NCBI RefSeq assembly: GCF_001613085.1
Contig: NZ_BDBR01000011.1
Location: 1-64,000 of the forward strand
Direction of reading: 5' to 3'
Length of the DNA: 64,000 bases
Source: Nocardia salmonicida NBRC 13393
GTDB taxonomy: Bacteria; Actinomycetota; Actinomycetes; Mycobacteriales; Mycobacteriaceae
Part shown: piece by piece, positions 52,340-60,979 of the stretch
Position numbering within the stretch: position 1 is the first letter of the stretch
How the letters are laid out: each line of letters begins with the position of its first letter
Made by a program: the position numbers and the translations under genes
Notes under the pieces: model-generated
What the model saw: only the letters and a program-made list of their open reading frames with translations
Told to the model about the DNA's origin: nothing
Database searches by the model: none

Positions 52340-54391
52340 TCACCGCCGCAGTGATGCTGTCAGGTCGGCGGGGTCGGTGACCGGAAGGTCGCAGACCGAG
52401 CCTCGGCAGACATAGGCGGCGGGGGTCCCGTCGACCAGCGGCCGGTCGGTGAGGAGCGGGGCGGTGTTCGGTGGAGCCGCGAGGATGATCGTGCCGCCGG
52501 GGGCCGAAGCGCGGGCCGCGGCGAGGAGTTCCATTGCGGCGGAGGATTTCTCGGTCGCAGCGATGGCTACCTGATACGGCCCGCGGACCGCTGCTTCGGC
52601 GACGGACAGCCAGTTGCCTGCGGTCCGGGGTGCGCGCGCCAGCAGGATCGCGCCACGGGCGAGGGTCTGGTCGGCGAGTTCGCGGTAGCGGACGGCGCGC
52701 TCGGTGTCGGCGACCGCCGAGGCGGTGAGCAGGGCCTCGGCCAGGGCGGAGGCGCCGGAGGGGGTGGCGCCGTCGACGGGGTCGCGCGGGCGGGCTACCA
52801 GGGTTTCGGCGTCGTCGGCGGTGTCGAACCAGCTGCCGGGGCGTTCGGGGTCGGCGAAGTGGTCGATCGTGTTGTCCAGCAACAGCTGTGCGGCAGCGAG
52901 CCAGTCCGGTTCGCCGGTGGCCTGGTAGAGGGCGAGCAGGCCGGTGGTGAACCAGGCGTAGTCCTCGAGGACACCGGGCGGGGTGCCCGCGACGCCGTCG
53001 AGGGAGGCCCGGCGCAGTCTGCCCCCGACGAGATGGACGTCGAGCAGGTAGCGGGCGCACCGCACGGCGGCGGCGATCCACGACGGTTCCTCCAGCGCGG
53101 CACCGGATTCCGCGAGCGCGGTGATGGCCATACCGTTCCAGGCGGTGACCACTTTGTCGTCGCGGGCAGGCTGCGGGCGCCGGGTGCGGACCTCGAACAG
53201 TTGGGCGCGCAGTCGGTCGAAACGCGACGACTGCTCGGCGTCGACGGGGTCGCTGTGCCGGGTGAGCACCGAGGTGCCCTGTTCGAAATTGCCCGCGGTG
53301 GTGACGCCGAGAGCGTCGGCCGCCCACATCCCTTCGAGCGGACCGAGTTCGCCGACCAGCTCGGCGGGCGTCCACACGTAGGTGGCTCCCTCCACGCCGG
53401 GACCGTCCGGTTCGAGGTGGGTGTCGGCATCGAGCGCCGACGCGAAACCGCCGTCGGCGGTCCCGAGATCACCCAACAGGAATTCGACCGTCTCACGAGT
53501 CACTCTGTGCGGCAACGATTCCAAGGGGGTCGGGGGCGTGCGCCGCGAGAGGTGGGCGTAGGCGCGCAGCAGCAGGGCGTTGTCGTAGAGCATCTTCTCG
53601 AAGTGCGGCACCAGCCACCCGGCATCGACCGAGTAGCGCGCGAAACCACCACGCAACTGGTCGTAGATCCCGCCACGCGCCATCGCCTCGGCTGTGCGCT
53701 CGACCAGATCGAACACGGCCTGGTCGCCGGTGCGCTCCCAGTGCCGCAGCAGTCCTTCCAGCAACGCCGACGGCGGAAACTTCGGCGCCCCACCGAATCC
53801 GCCGTGCGTCGCGTCCTCGTCGGCGGCGATCTCCAGCACAGCCTTGTCGAGAAGTTCGGGAACAATGGTGAATTCGGCGTCGGGTAGGCCCGCTGCCTGC
53901 GACTGGAGCGCATCGGTCACCTGACGCGCGGCCTTGTCCACGTCGTCGCGCCGGTTGAGCCAGGTCTCGGCCACCGCGCTGAGCAACTGCGTGAACGACG
54001 GCATCCCCCCGCGCGGCTGCTTGGGGTAGTAGGTGCCGCAGTAGAACGGCGCGCCGTCGGGGGTGAGGAAGCAGGTCATGGGCCAGCCGCCCTGCCCGGT
54101 CATGGCCACGGTGGCATTCATGTACACCGCGTCCAGGTCGGGACGCTCCTCCCGATCCACCTTCACACAGACGAAATCGGCGTTCATCTGCGCGGCCGTC
54201 GCGGGGTCCTCGAAGGACTCGTGTGCCATCACATGGCACCAGTGGCAGCTCGCGTAGCCGATCGACAGCAGGATCGGCACGTTCCGCTCGGCCGCCTCGG
54301 CTAGGGCATCGGCATCCCACTCCCGCCAATGGACGGGGTTGTCGGCGTGTTGACGCAGATAGGGCGAGGTCGCACCGGCCAATCGGTTCAC
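52340..54391 (-). CDS. DUF255 thioredoxin-domain protein (YyaL/spermatogenesis-associated 20-like)
   Basis: A 683-residue protein. The N-terminal DUF255 thioredoxin-like domain reads ATSPYLRQHADNPVHWREW, then GYASCHWCHVMAHESFED with a CHWC site, then VDREERPDLDAVYM. An (alpha/alpha)6-barrel-like region follows (GGIYDQLRGGFARYSVDAGW; HFEKMLYDNALLLRAYAHL). The role is uncertain, possibly redox or sugar-related. GTG 54391 has AGGGTGG close upstream; the frame is open further but without a site. It corresponds to Rv1084. Confidence 0.92.
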   Translation of the reverse strand: MNRLAGATSPYLRQHADNPVHWREWDADALAEAAERNVPILLSIGYASCHWCHVMAHESFEDPATAAQMNADFVCVKVDREERPDLDAVYMNATVAMTGQGGWPMTCFLTPDGAPFYCGTYYPKQPRGGMPSFTQLLSAVAETWLNRRDDVDKAARQVTDALQSQAAGLPDAEFTIVPELLDKAVLEIAADEDATHGGFGGAPKFPPSALLEGLLRHWERTGDQAVFDLVERTAEAMARGGIYDQLRGGFARYSVDAGWLVPHFEKMLYDNALLLRAYAHLSRRTPPTPLESLPHRVTRETVEFLLGDLGTADGGFASALDADTHLEPDGPGVEGATYVWTPAELVGELGPLEGMWAADALGVTTAGNFEQGTSVLTRHSDPVDAEQSSRFDRLRAQLFEVRTRRPQPARDDKVVTAWNGMAITALAESGAALEEPSWIAAAVRCARYLLDVHLVGGRLRRASLDGVAGTPPGVLEDYAWFTTGLLALYQATGEPDWLAAAQLLLDNTIDHFADPERPGSWFDTADDAETLVARPRDPVDGATPSGASALAEALLTASAVADTERAVRYRELADQTLARGAILLARAPRTAGNWLSVAEAAVRGPYQVAIAATEKSSAAMELLAAARASAPGGTIILAAPPNTAPLLTDRPLVDGTPAAYVCRGSVCDLPVTDPADLTASLRR

Positions 54392-54649
54392 GGTTCCACC
54401 CTGCCACACGCGACGAGCACAGGCCGCGCCCCCGGTGTCGAACACTCTCGTCGATCGGCCCGATGCGCTCAGGCAATTTCCTCGCATCCCCGTGCGAGGC
54501 ACCGTGCCGTCATGAATACGCCACCGAATATTTACCTTTCCTCACTGAAATCAACGCGATCGCAACGGTGTTCGACCGCTTCGCCTGGCCGTATACCTAT
54601 AACTCGGATCCAGCATCCTGCGTGATCCGCTCGGCCATAGGGGAGTGCA

Positions 54650-55089
54650 TTGTCTGCGCAACCGGAAACCGGCGAAATTCCGGCTTCCGCGGCAACACGC
54701 CGAGCAGTTGTCACAACGGCATGTGTCGCGGTCGCACAAATGGCGACAACCATCTATCTGCCGAGCATGCCCGCGCTCGGCACCGACATCGGCGCCGGTG
54801 ATCCAGCAGAAATCCGCGTTCACCGACCGGTTCGCGCTCTCGCCGTGGGTATTCGGCCTGTTCGGCGTCCTCTACGGTGCGGCCCACCTCGGCAGCGCGA
54901 CCTACGTCCGGCAGCGCGTGCGACCCGGGGCCGCGATCGCCGTGTCGTGGTGCGCGCTGGTGCAGCAGGACCTCGCGGGCATCGCCTCGCCGGCAGGCCC
55001 CACCCTGTCCGGGCTCCTCGCCTGGTCCATCGCCATCACGCTGCTCGCCGCGACGAACGTGCTCGTCGTCGCGGCGCCAGAGAAAACTG
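54650..55089 (+). pseudogene. Bcr/CflA-type MFS drug transporter remnant
   Basis: The TTG start at 54650, preceded by AGGGGAG, opens a frame whose first about 50 residues (RRAVVTTACVAVAQMATTIY, LPSMPALGTDIGAG) are a typical Bcr/CflA N-terminus. After about 54798 similarity continues in another frame (FALSPWVFGLFGVLYGAAHL, GSATYVRQRVRPGAAIAV, SGLLAWSIAITLLAATNVLV), which resembles the second half of the same family. The middle, roughly 150 residues including most of the first bundle, is missing and the frame is broken. The gene is dead. Confidence 0.7.
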
Positions 55090-55349
55090 ACGGACCCTCG
55101 CCAACATACGGAATGAACGGAATAGTCAGGAACCAATTCGCAAATATCCGCGGGCAGTTGCAATCGAGCAATACATTTGGGACGACAGCACCGCCCACGG
55201 ACTGGTCGCACGATCGTCGATTTCTCGTCGAGGGCGCTCACCGCGGATTCGACGAAACCGCGACGATCAAATCTTCTATTTCCCGGATGCGAATCCGGTT
55301 CGGGTAAGACCACGAAGGCCCGTCCTACCCGAGGCCGCCGATCGCGTGA

Positions 55350-55970
55350 TCAGAGAAGCAGACGAGCCAGCTCGGCGGGGCTCGACATCATGACCATGTG
55401 CCCACCATCCATCTCGACCGGATCGATCCCCAGCCGGGAGGCTACGAGTCCGCGCATGAAGTCGGCGGGGAAGAAGCGGTCGTCGCGCAGCAGGATGAAA
55501 CGGGTCGGCACCTCGGGCCACGACGCCAGCGGCCATGGGGACTCCATCGGGGTGCCGGACTGGCCGCACTCGTATTTCTCCGCCTCGACCCGCTGCTCGG
55601 GGGTGAGCTGGTTGTAGAACACGTCGTCGTCACCGGAAGTCGCGTGCCCGGTGTTGGCCCACCAGTCGCCCGGCGCCTCCCCGGGCGCCGGAATCATCGC
55701 CGATACCAACACCATTCGCCGCACCGGTACCCGCTCGCATACGAGCGGCGCGGTGAAGCCGCCGAACGAGTGCGCCACCACGACCACATCGCGTCGCTCG
55801 CCGATCGCCTCGACCACCGCGTCGGCGTATTCCGCCAACCCTGCGCTGTCGTCCTCGCTCGGCAGCGGCACGGGCACCGCGTCATGGCCGAGGTCACGCA
55901 GCTGGTCGGCCACCTGCCCCCAGTAACCCGCATCGCAGCCCGCACCCGGGATCAGCATGAATGTGCTCAT
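55350..55970 (-). CDS. Alpha/beta-fold hydrolase
   Basis: A 206-residue hydrolase: MLIPGAGCDAGYWGQVADQL (oxyanion region), nucleophile elbow VVVAHSFGGFTAPLV with Ser in HSFGG (about residue 78), an acid in DDRFFPADF and the final histidine in MDGGHMVMMSSP. It resembles small esterase/methylesterase-like members. ATG 55970 gives a compact family start. It is intact between two broken genes, the MFS remnant and the AraC remnant; substrate unknown. Confidence 0.87.
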   Translation of the reverse strand: MSTFMLIPGAGCDAGYWGQVADQLRDLGHDAVPVPLPSEDDSAGLAEYADAVVEAIGERRDVVVVAHSFGGFTAPLVCERVPVRRMVLVSAMIPAPGEAPGDWWANTGHATSGDDDVFYNQLTPEQRVEAEKYECGQSGTPMESPWPLASWPEVPTRFILLRDDRFFPADFMRGLVASRLGIDPVEMDGGHMVMMSSPAELARLLL

Positions 55971-56047
55971 GCACCTTGATAGCAAGGGCCACCGACAAGA
56001 GCGCCTGTTCACGGCGCGGCCCGGGACACGTCGACACTCTGGCAAGG

Positions 56048-56726
56048 GTGAGCGACAACGCCCGTTCGGTGATCCGCGGTTCGACGCGGACCCCGGCCGC
56101 GTGGGTGCGTCCAGGACACATCGGTTATGTGGGCCCCGACCTAGGTGTCGACGCGCATTCACCGCCGGTCGCGATGCTCACCGTCGGGCTGGACGGCCCA
56201 CTGATCTGCACACCGCACGCGGCACGATTCGCACAGGCAGTTGCTTCGCACCGGCTCGAACCCCGCAGCGCGTCGTCGCCACCGAGGGATGGATACTGAC
56301 ACTTTCCGTCGATCCGTCCAGCGCTCCGGCCACCATGATCGAGGACGAAATGACCGCAGCTACAAGTCTTTTCGGACTCTCTCACCGACGCGAGCGGGAG
56401 CTTGTCGAGTTGTGCCGCGCTCCGATCGTCGACCAGATCGCCGCGAACCTCGGCCTGTCCACCTGGCCACTTCCTGCACCTGTTCACCCAGCACTGCGGC
56501 ACCACATTCCGTGGCTACCAGCGCTGGAACCGCGTGATCTCGGCGGTCACGAACGCCATCACCGGCCACGACCTCACCCGCTCGGCCATCGATGCCGGCT
56601 TCGCCCACCCCCTCCCACTTCAGCGAATCCTTCCGCGAGATGGTCGGCCTCCCCGCCACCGAGATGCTCCACGCGGGCATCCACTTCGACCTCGGCACCA
56701 AGACCATTCCGCCAGGGTCGGTGTGA
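56048..56726 (+). pseudogene. AraC family regulator, multiply frameshifted
   Basis: Four consecutive reading-frame segments together reconstruct one AraC-type regulator: GHIGYVGPDLGVDAHSPPVA in the first, WILTLSVDPSSAPATMIEDE and CRAPIVDQIAANLGLST in the second, HFLHLFTQHCGTTFRGYQRW and ITGHDLTRSAIDAGFA in the third, HFSESFREMVGLPATEMLHA in the fourth, ending at 56726. Breaks fall near 56270, 56455 and 56610. The helix-turn-helix parts are recognisable but cannot be translated as one protein. It lies beside other decayed genes. Confidence 0.75.
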
Positions 56727-56784
56727 GGGCGAGCCCACCTCCGCCCAGTCTCGATCAGCGATGGTCGGCCGTGTCTGTCTCAGC

Positions 56785-57179
56785 TCAGAGCGCGACGATC
56801 TCGAGCATTGATTCCAAGCCCTCGAAGTCGGCCGCGTTGCGCGTATACAGCGGCAGATCGTTGGCGGAGGCGATCGCAGCGATGAGTAGATCCATCCGTC
56901 GCGGACGCGGGTCGCGTTCTGCTGCGATCGTCAGAGCAACCAGGGTTCCGTACCGCGTCGCGGCGGCCTCGTCGAAAGGCATCGGGTCGAACTCGATGAT
57001 CGCTGCTCGGAGCGCTCGGCACGCGCAACTGGATTCTCGGCCATCGCGACGCCTTGATTCAGCTCTGCCAGCGTGATCGCGGTGATCTCAGGGGTCTCCG
57101 GCAAATCCTGTGGGTCGAGCTGACCCAGATCGAGGTAGGTGCAGGTATCGAGCACGCCGATGGGATGCCGGATGCTCAC
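56785..57179 (-). pseudogene. PIN-domain (VapC-like) toxin, frameshifted
   Basis: The N-terminal part (GVLDTCTYLDLGQLDPQDLP with the first aspartate; ITAITLAELNQGV with the glutamate) and the C-terminal part (MDLLIAAIASANDLPLYTRN with the acidic pair; AADFEGLESMLEIVAL) of a PIN RNase lie in different frames. The join is near 57000-57010: reading on in the second frame restores IIEFDPMPFDEAAATRYGTL. A one-base loss would explain it. The start overlaps the antitoxin stop by 4 nt as in working pairs. It is either a dead toxin or a sequencing error. Confidence 0.75.
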
Positions 57180-57448
57180 CGTTCACCCCACGGGTCGTCG
57201 TCGCCGATCCGGTCTTCCGAACCGAAGTACTCGTCCGCCTCCTGGCGCATCGACGCATAGTCCACCTGCGGCAACGCGCGATGGCGCGCAACCAACTCTG
57301 CGGCACTGCGCCTGCGTCGACGGTTCACCGGTCGAACCTCCGCGATCTCGACGCCATTGCGTGTTACCCGGATGGTCTCACCCGCCTCCACCGCGTCCAT
57401 GATCGCCGCCGAATTGTTCCGTAGTTCGCGCTGGCTGATCTGCCTCAT
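57176..57448 (-). CDS. Phd/YefM-type antitoxin (VapB-like)
   Basis: A 90-residue antitoxin with the Phd/YefM N-terminal DNA-binding motif ([39 protein letters not shown]) and an Arg-rich then acidic C-terminal tail that would wrap the toxin. The gene looks intact and overlaps the broken PIN gene by 4 nt. If the toxin is dead, it is an orphan antitoxin that could still neutralise related toxins or repress its own promoter. Confidence 0.88.
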   Translation of the reverse strand: MRQISQRELRNNSAAIMDAVEAGETIRVTRNGVEIAEVRPVNRRRRRSAAELVARHRALPQVDYASMRQEADEYFGSEDRIGDDDPWGER

Positions 57449-57627
57449 GGCACTTGCGTAGCCCGGTGCGCTACAGCGCGCTACAAGCGGCCAACACCTC
57501 GAAACCGGAGTTCAACGTGGTGATGGTTGTGATGGCTCAGGCTGACGAAACCGCGGCTCAGCGGCGGGGGCTGCGGCATGATGAGATGTGGATTCCTCGT
57601 CCAGTTCATCGAGTAGGAAGACCCGAG

Positions 57628-58836
57628 ATGGTGCAGCTCACGCTTTCCGCGCAGCGCGCCGCGCTGGAGCGGGAGTGGGCGATGTGGGTGCCGGGTGGGG
57701 TTTCGGGGGTGGGGCCGAGTTCGGGGGTTCGGACCGAGGTGGCGCAGTCGTGGTCGCGGTCGTTGCGGACGGTGGATCCGGGGCGCGATCACGCGCCGGT
57801 CAGTGAGACCGATATCGGGCCTCGGTGGGCGGAATCGCCGTTGCGGGGGCCGATCACCGAGCTGAAAGAGCAGTTGCACAGTGTCGCCGACGACGCGGGG
57901 TACGTCGCGGCGGTCACCGATGCCTCGGGGACGATTCTGTGGACGTATGGCGGGCCGGTCATGCGCAGGCGGGCCGAGCAGGTGAACTTCGCGCCCGGTG
58001 GCCGGTGGGACGAGGCGCACATGGGGACCAACGCGCTGTCTCTGGCGTTGCGCACCGACCGACCGCACACCGTGTTCTCGGCCGAACATCTCGTCGCGGC
58101 GCTACACGGTTGGGTCTGTTATTGCGCGCCGATCCGCGCGGCCGACGGGACATTGCTCGGCGTGCTCGACCTGTCGACCACCTGGAAGCGTTCGCACCCG
58201 CTGGCCATGGCCACCGTGCGCACCATGACCAGCGCCATCGAGTCGAAGTTGCACGCCGCCGTGCCCGCCCCCGCCGGCATGCGGCTGACCTGCCTCGGAA
58301 CCGGGCGGTTGATGCGCGACGGTCAGCAGATCCGGTTGCGGCCACGCCACCTCGAGATCCTGACCCTGCTCGCCCTCGACGACGACGGCTACAGCCACGA
58401 ACGCCTGCACTACGCCGTCTACGGCGATCGCGCGGTCGGCGCGAGCACGCTCAAATCGGAGATGTCGTACCTGCGCCGCGCCACCGGCGGCGACATCACC
58501 AGTCGCGTCTACCGGTTCACCACTCCCCTGTCCTGCGACGCCGTCGACGTGCTGCGCGCCATCGAGCGAGGCGATCTCGACACCGCCGTGCGCCTTTATC
58601 ACGGTCCGCTGCTTCCCGATTCGGAGACGCCGGGCATCAGCGAATGGCGCGACTATCTCGAAGTCGCCATGCGCAACGCGGTCCTGAACAGCCCGGACGC
58701 GAATCACGCGCTGACCTACGGCGATTGCGCACCCGACGACGTCGCCGTCCACGAACACGCGCTCGCCCTGCTCCCCGCCCGCGACGCGCGCCGCGCGGTC
58801 GCCATCGCACGCCTGCACAGCGCACTTCGCGCCTGA
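57628..58836 (+). CDS. GAF-domain regulator with SARP/OmpR-like winged-helix output
   Basis: A 402-residue protein. Residues 30-210 resemble the sensory half of AcoR-type activators: VAQSWSRSLRTVDPGRDHAP, GYVAAVTDASGTILWTYGG, the GAF segment NFAPGGRWDEAHMGTNALSL and CAPIRAADGTLLGVLDLS. No AAA+ sigma-54 domain follows. The C-terminus instead has LTCLGTGRLMRDGQQIRLRP, RHLEILTLLALDDDGYSHER and TLKSEMSYLRRATGG, a winged-helix pattern like OmpR/SARP proteins. ATG 57628 has AGGAAG 7 nt upstream. It precedes the aldehyde dehydrogenase and ethanolamine genes and probably controls them. Confidence 0.75.
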   Translation: MVQLTLSAQRAALEREWAMWVPGGVSGVGPSSGVRTEVAQSWSRSLRTVDPGRDHAPVSETDIGPRWAESPLRGPITELKEQLHSVADDAGYVAAVTDASGTILWTYGGPVMRRRAEQVNFAPGGRWDEAHMGTNALSLALRTDRPHTVFSAEHLVAALHGWVCYCAPIRAADGTLLGVLDLSTTWKRSHPLAMATVRTMTSAIESKLHAAVPAPAGMRLTCLGTGRLMRDGQQIRLRPRHLEILTLLALDDDGYSHERLHYAVYGDRAVGASTLKSEMSYLRRATGGDITSRVYRFTTPLSCDAVDVLRAIERGDLDTAVRLYHGPLLPDSETPGISEWRDYLEVAMRNAVLNSPDANHALTYGDCAPDDVAVHEHALALLPARDARRAVAIARLHSALRA

Positions 58837-58923
58837 TCGGTCCGGCTTCAACGTTTCATCAACCCTGGTACAGGATAGTGATGGGCGTCACGCTTCACCG
58901 GAATCAGCGAGGAGCCACCGCAC

Positions 58924-60441
58924 ATGATCTACGCCAAGCCGGGCACCGAGGGCAGCATTGTCAGCTACGCGCCGCGATACGACAATTTCATCGACGGCAA
59001 GTGGGTTCCGCCGGTCGAGGGCCGCTACTTCGAGAACACCTCCCCGGTGGACGGGCAGCCGTTCTGCGAGATCGCCCGCTCGAGCGCCGCCGATGTGGAA
59101 CTGGCTCTCGACGCCGCCCACCGCGCGGCCCCCGCCTGGGGTGAGACGTCGGCCGCCGAGCGCGCCAACATCCTCAACAAGATCGCCGACCGGATCGAGG
59201 CCAACCTCGAGCCCCTCGCCGTCGCCGAGACCTGGGACAACGGCAAGCCGGTCCGCGAGACCCTCGCCGCCGACCTCCCCCTCGCGGTCGACCACTTCCG
59301 CTACTTCGCCGGAGTGCTGCGCGCACAGGAAGGCGGCATCAGCGAGGTCGACTCCGACACCATCGCCTACCACTTCCACGAGCCGCTCGGCGTTGTCGCA
59401 CAGATCATTCCGTGGAACTTCCCGATCCTGATGGCCACCTGGAAGCTCGCTCCCGCCCTCGCCGCGGGAAACGCGGTGGTGCTCAAGCCCGCCGAGCAGA
59501 CCCCGGCCTCGATCATGAAGGTTGTCGAACTGGTCGCGGATCTGCTGCCGCCGGGAGTTCTCAACGTGGTCAACGGTTTCGGCGTCGAAGCGGGTAAGCC
59601 GCTGGCCTCCAGCCCGCGCGTGGCGAAGGTCGCGTTCACCGGCGAGACCACCACGGGCCGACTGATCATGCAGTACGCCAGCGAGAACATCATTCCGGTC
59701 ACCCTGGAGCTGGGCGGCAAGAGCCCCAATATCTTCCTGGCCGATGTGATGGCCGCCGACGACGACTACCTGGACAAGGCGATCGAAGGGTTCGTCATGT
59801 TCGCCCTCAATCAGGGCGAGGTGTGCACCTGTCCGTCGCGCGCGCTGATCGCCTCGTCGATCTACGACGAGTTCATGGCCCGCTGCGTCGAGCGCACCAA
59901 GGCCATCATCAGCGGCAACCCCCTCGACGAGACGACCATGATCGGCGCCCAGGCCAGCAACGATCAGTTCGAGAAGATCCTGTCCTACATCGACATCGGC
60001 AAGAAGGAAGGCGCCGAGGTGCTCACCGGCGGCGCGGTCCGCAGCGTCGACGGGCTGGCCGACGGCTTCTACATCGAGCCGACGATCTTCAAGGGCAGCA
60101 ACGACATGCGCGTGTTCCAGGAGGAGATCTTCGGCCCCGTCGTCGCGGTGACCACCTTCGACTCCACCGAGGAGGCGCTGTCGATCGCCAACGACACCCT
60201 CTACGGTCTCGGCGCGGGCGTGTGGACGCGCGATATGAACACCGCCTACCGCCTCGGTCGCGGCATCAAGGCCGGTCGGGTATGGACCAACTGCTATCAC
60301 GCCTACCCCGCGCACGCGGCGTTCGGCGGCTACAAGAAGTCCGGCATCGGGCGCGAGAACCACAAGATGATGCTCGATCACTACCAGCAGACCAAGAACA
60401 TCCTGGTCAGCTACTCGGCGACGAAGCTCGGCTTCTTCTGA
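58924..60441 (+). CDS. NAD-dependent (acet)aldehyde dehydrogenase
   Basis: A 505-residue aldehyde dehydrogenase of the ExaC/AldA-like group: [50 protein letters not shown] (catalytic glutamate) and [12 protein letters not shown] (catalytic cysteine near residue 300). GTP-independent, NAD-using oxidation of acetaldehyde to acetate fits the ethanolamine genes downstream. ATG 58924 follows GAGGAG. The stop overlaps the DUF779 start by 1 nt. Confidence 0.94.
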   Translation: MIYAKPGTEGSIVSYAPRYDNFIDGKWVPPVEGRYFENTSPVDGQPFCEIARSSAADVELALDAAHRAAPAWGETSAAERANILNKIADRIEANLEPLAVAETWDNGKPVRETLAADLPLAVDHFRYFAGVLRAQEGGISEVDSDTIAYHFHEPLGVVAQIIPWNFPILMATWKLAPALAAGNAVVLKPAEQTPASIMKVVELVADLLPPGVLNVVNGFGVEAGKPLASSPRVAKVAFTGETTTGRLIMQYASENIIPVTLELGGKSPNIFLADVMAADDDYLDKAIEGFVMFALNQGEVCTCPSRALIASSIYDEFMARCVERTKAIISGNPLDETTMIGAQASNDQFEKILSYIDIGKKEGAEVLTGGAVRSVDGLADGFYIEPTIFKGSNDMRVFQEEIFGPVVAVTTFDSTEEALSIANDTLYGLGAGVWTRDMNTAYRLGRGIKAGRVWTNCYHAYPAHAAFGGYKKSGIGRENHKMMLDHYQQTKNILVSYSATKLGFF

Positions 60442-60818
60442 TGGTGCAGCGCGTCGACCTCACCGACAAGGCGGCGGCGCTGCTGCGGGACTTGACCGGG
60501 CAACACGGCCCGGTCATGTTCCACCAGTCCGGTGGTTGCTGCGACGGCAGCTCGCCGATGTGTTATCCGCGTGGGGAATTCCGGGTGGGCGGTTCGGACG
60601 TGCTGCTCGGGTACCTGCCCGGCGAGACGCCGTTCTGGATGAGCGCCGACCAGTTCGAGTACTGGAAACACACCCACCTCACCGTCGACGTGGTGCCCGG
60701 CCGCGGCGGTGGATTCTCCCTCGAGGCTCCCGAAGGCGTGCGGTTCCTGATCCGCTCACGTCTGTTCACCGACGAGGAAGCGGCCGCGCTCGAATCGACG
60801 CCGCCGCCCACCGGGTGA
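60441..60818 (+). CDS. DUF779 family protein
   Basis: A 125-residue protein with a cysteine-rich motif near its start (MFHQSGGCCDGSSPMCYP, about residues 26-43) that could bind metal or an Fe–S cluster, followed by the conserved GETPFWMSADQFEYWKHTHL, TVDVVPGRGGGFSLEAPEG and RFLIRSRLF. The family is typically encoded beside acetaldehyde-type aldehyde dehydrogenases and may support their activity. Start overlaps the dehydrogenase stop by 1 nt. Confidence 0.88.
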   Translation: MVQRVDLTDKAAALLRDLTGQHGPVMFHQSGGCCDGSSPMCYPRGEFRVGGSDVLLGYLPGETPFWMSADQFEYWKHTHLTVDVVPGRGGGFSLEAPEGVRFLIRSRLFTDEEAAALESTPPPTG

Positions 60819-60848
60819 TCTGAAACACCCGTAATCAGATCGTTTTCG

Positions 60849-60883
60849 CAGGTCAGCGGTGCTCGATACGCACCGCTGACCTG
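60849..60883 (+). terminator. 14-bp perfect hairpin after the DUF779 gene
   Basis: Arms 60849-60862 and 60870-60883 are perfectly complementary with a 7-nt loop, 30 nt after the stop. No T run follows. It probably ends the aldehyde dehydrogenase–DUF779 transcript and separates it from the permease–eutBC unit. Confidence 0.65.
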
Positions 60884-60979
60884 ACGGATCCACGGCCGTA
60901 ACAGTCGTCAACCATTCTTCAACTCTCGACGATCACCGTAGCCGCCGAACGCGTATCGCTTGTTGATGAGGAGCTCCCC

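Noticed and set aside
58888..60381. A 497-codon minus-strand frame over the aldehyde dehydrogenase
   Set aside because: The sense-strand gene carries all catalytic motifs; the antisense product has none.
60819..60979. Possible cobalamin riboswitch before the permease–eutBC genes
   Set aside because: The gap holds only a simple 14-bp hairpin; no B12-box-like conserved sequence is seen and 161 nt is short for that riboswitch.
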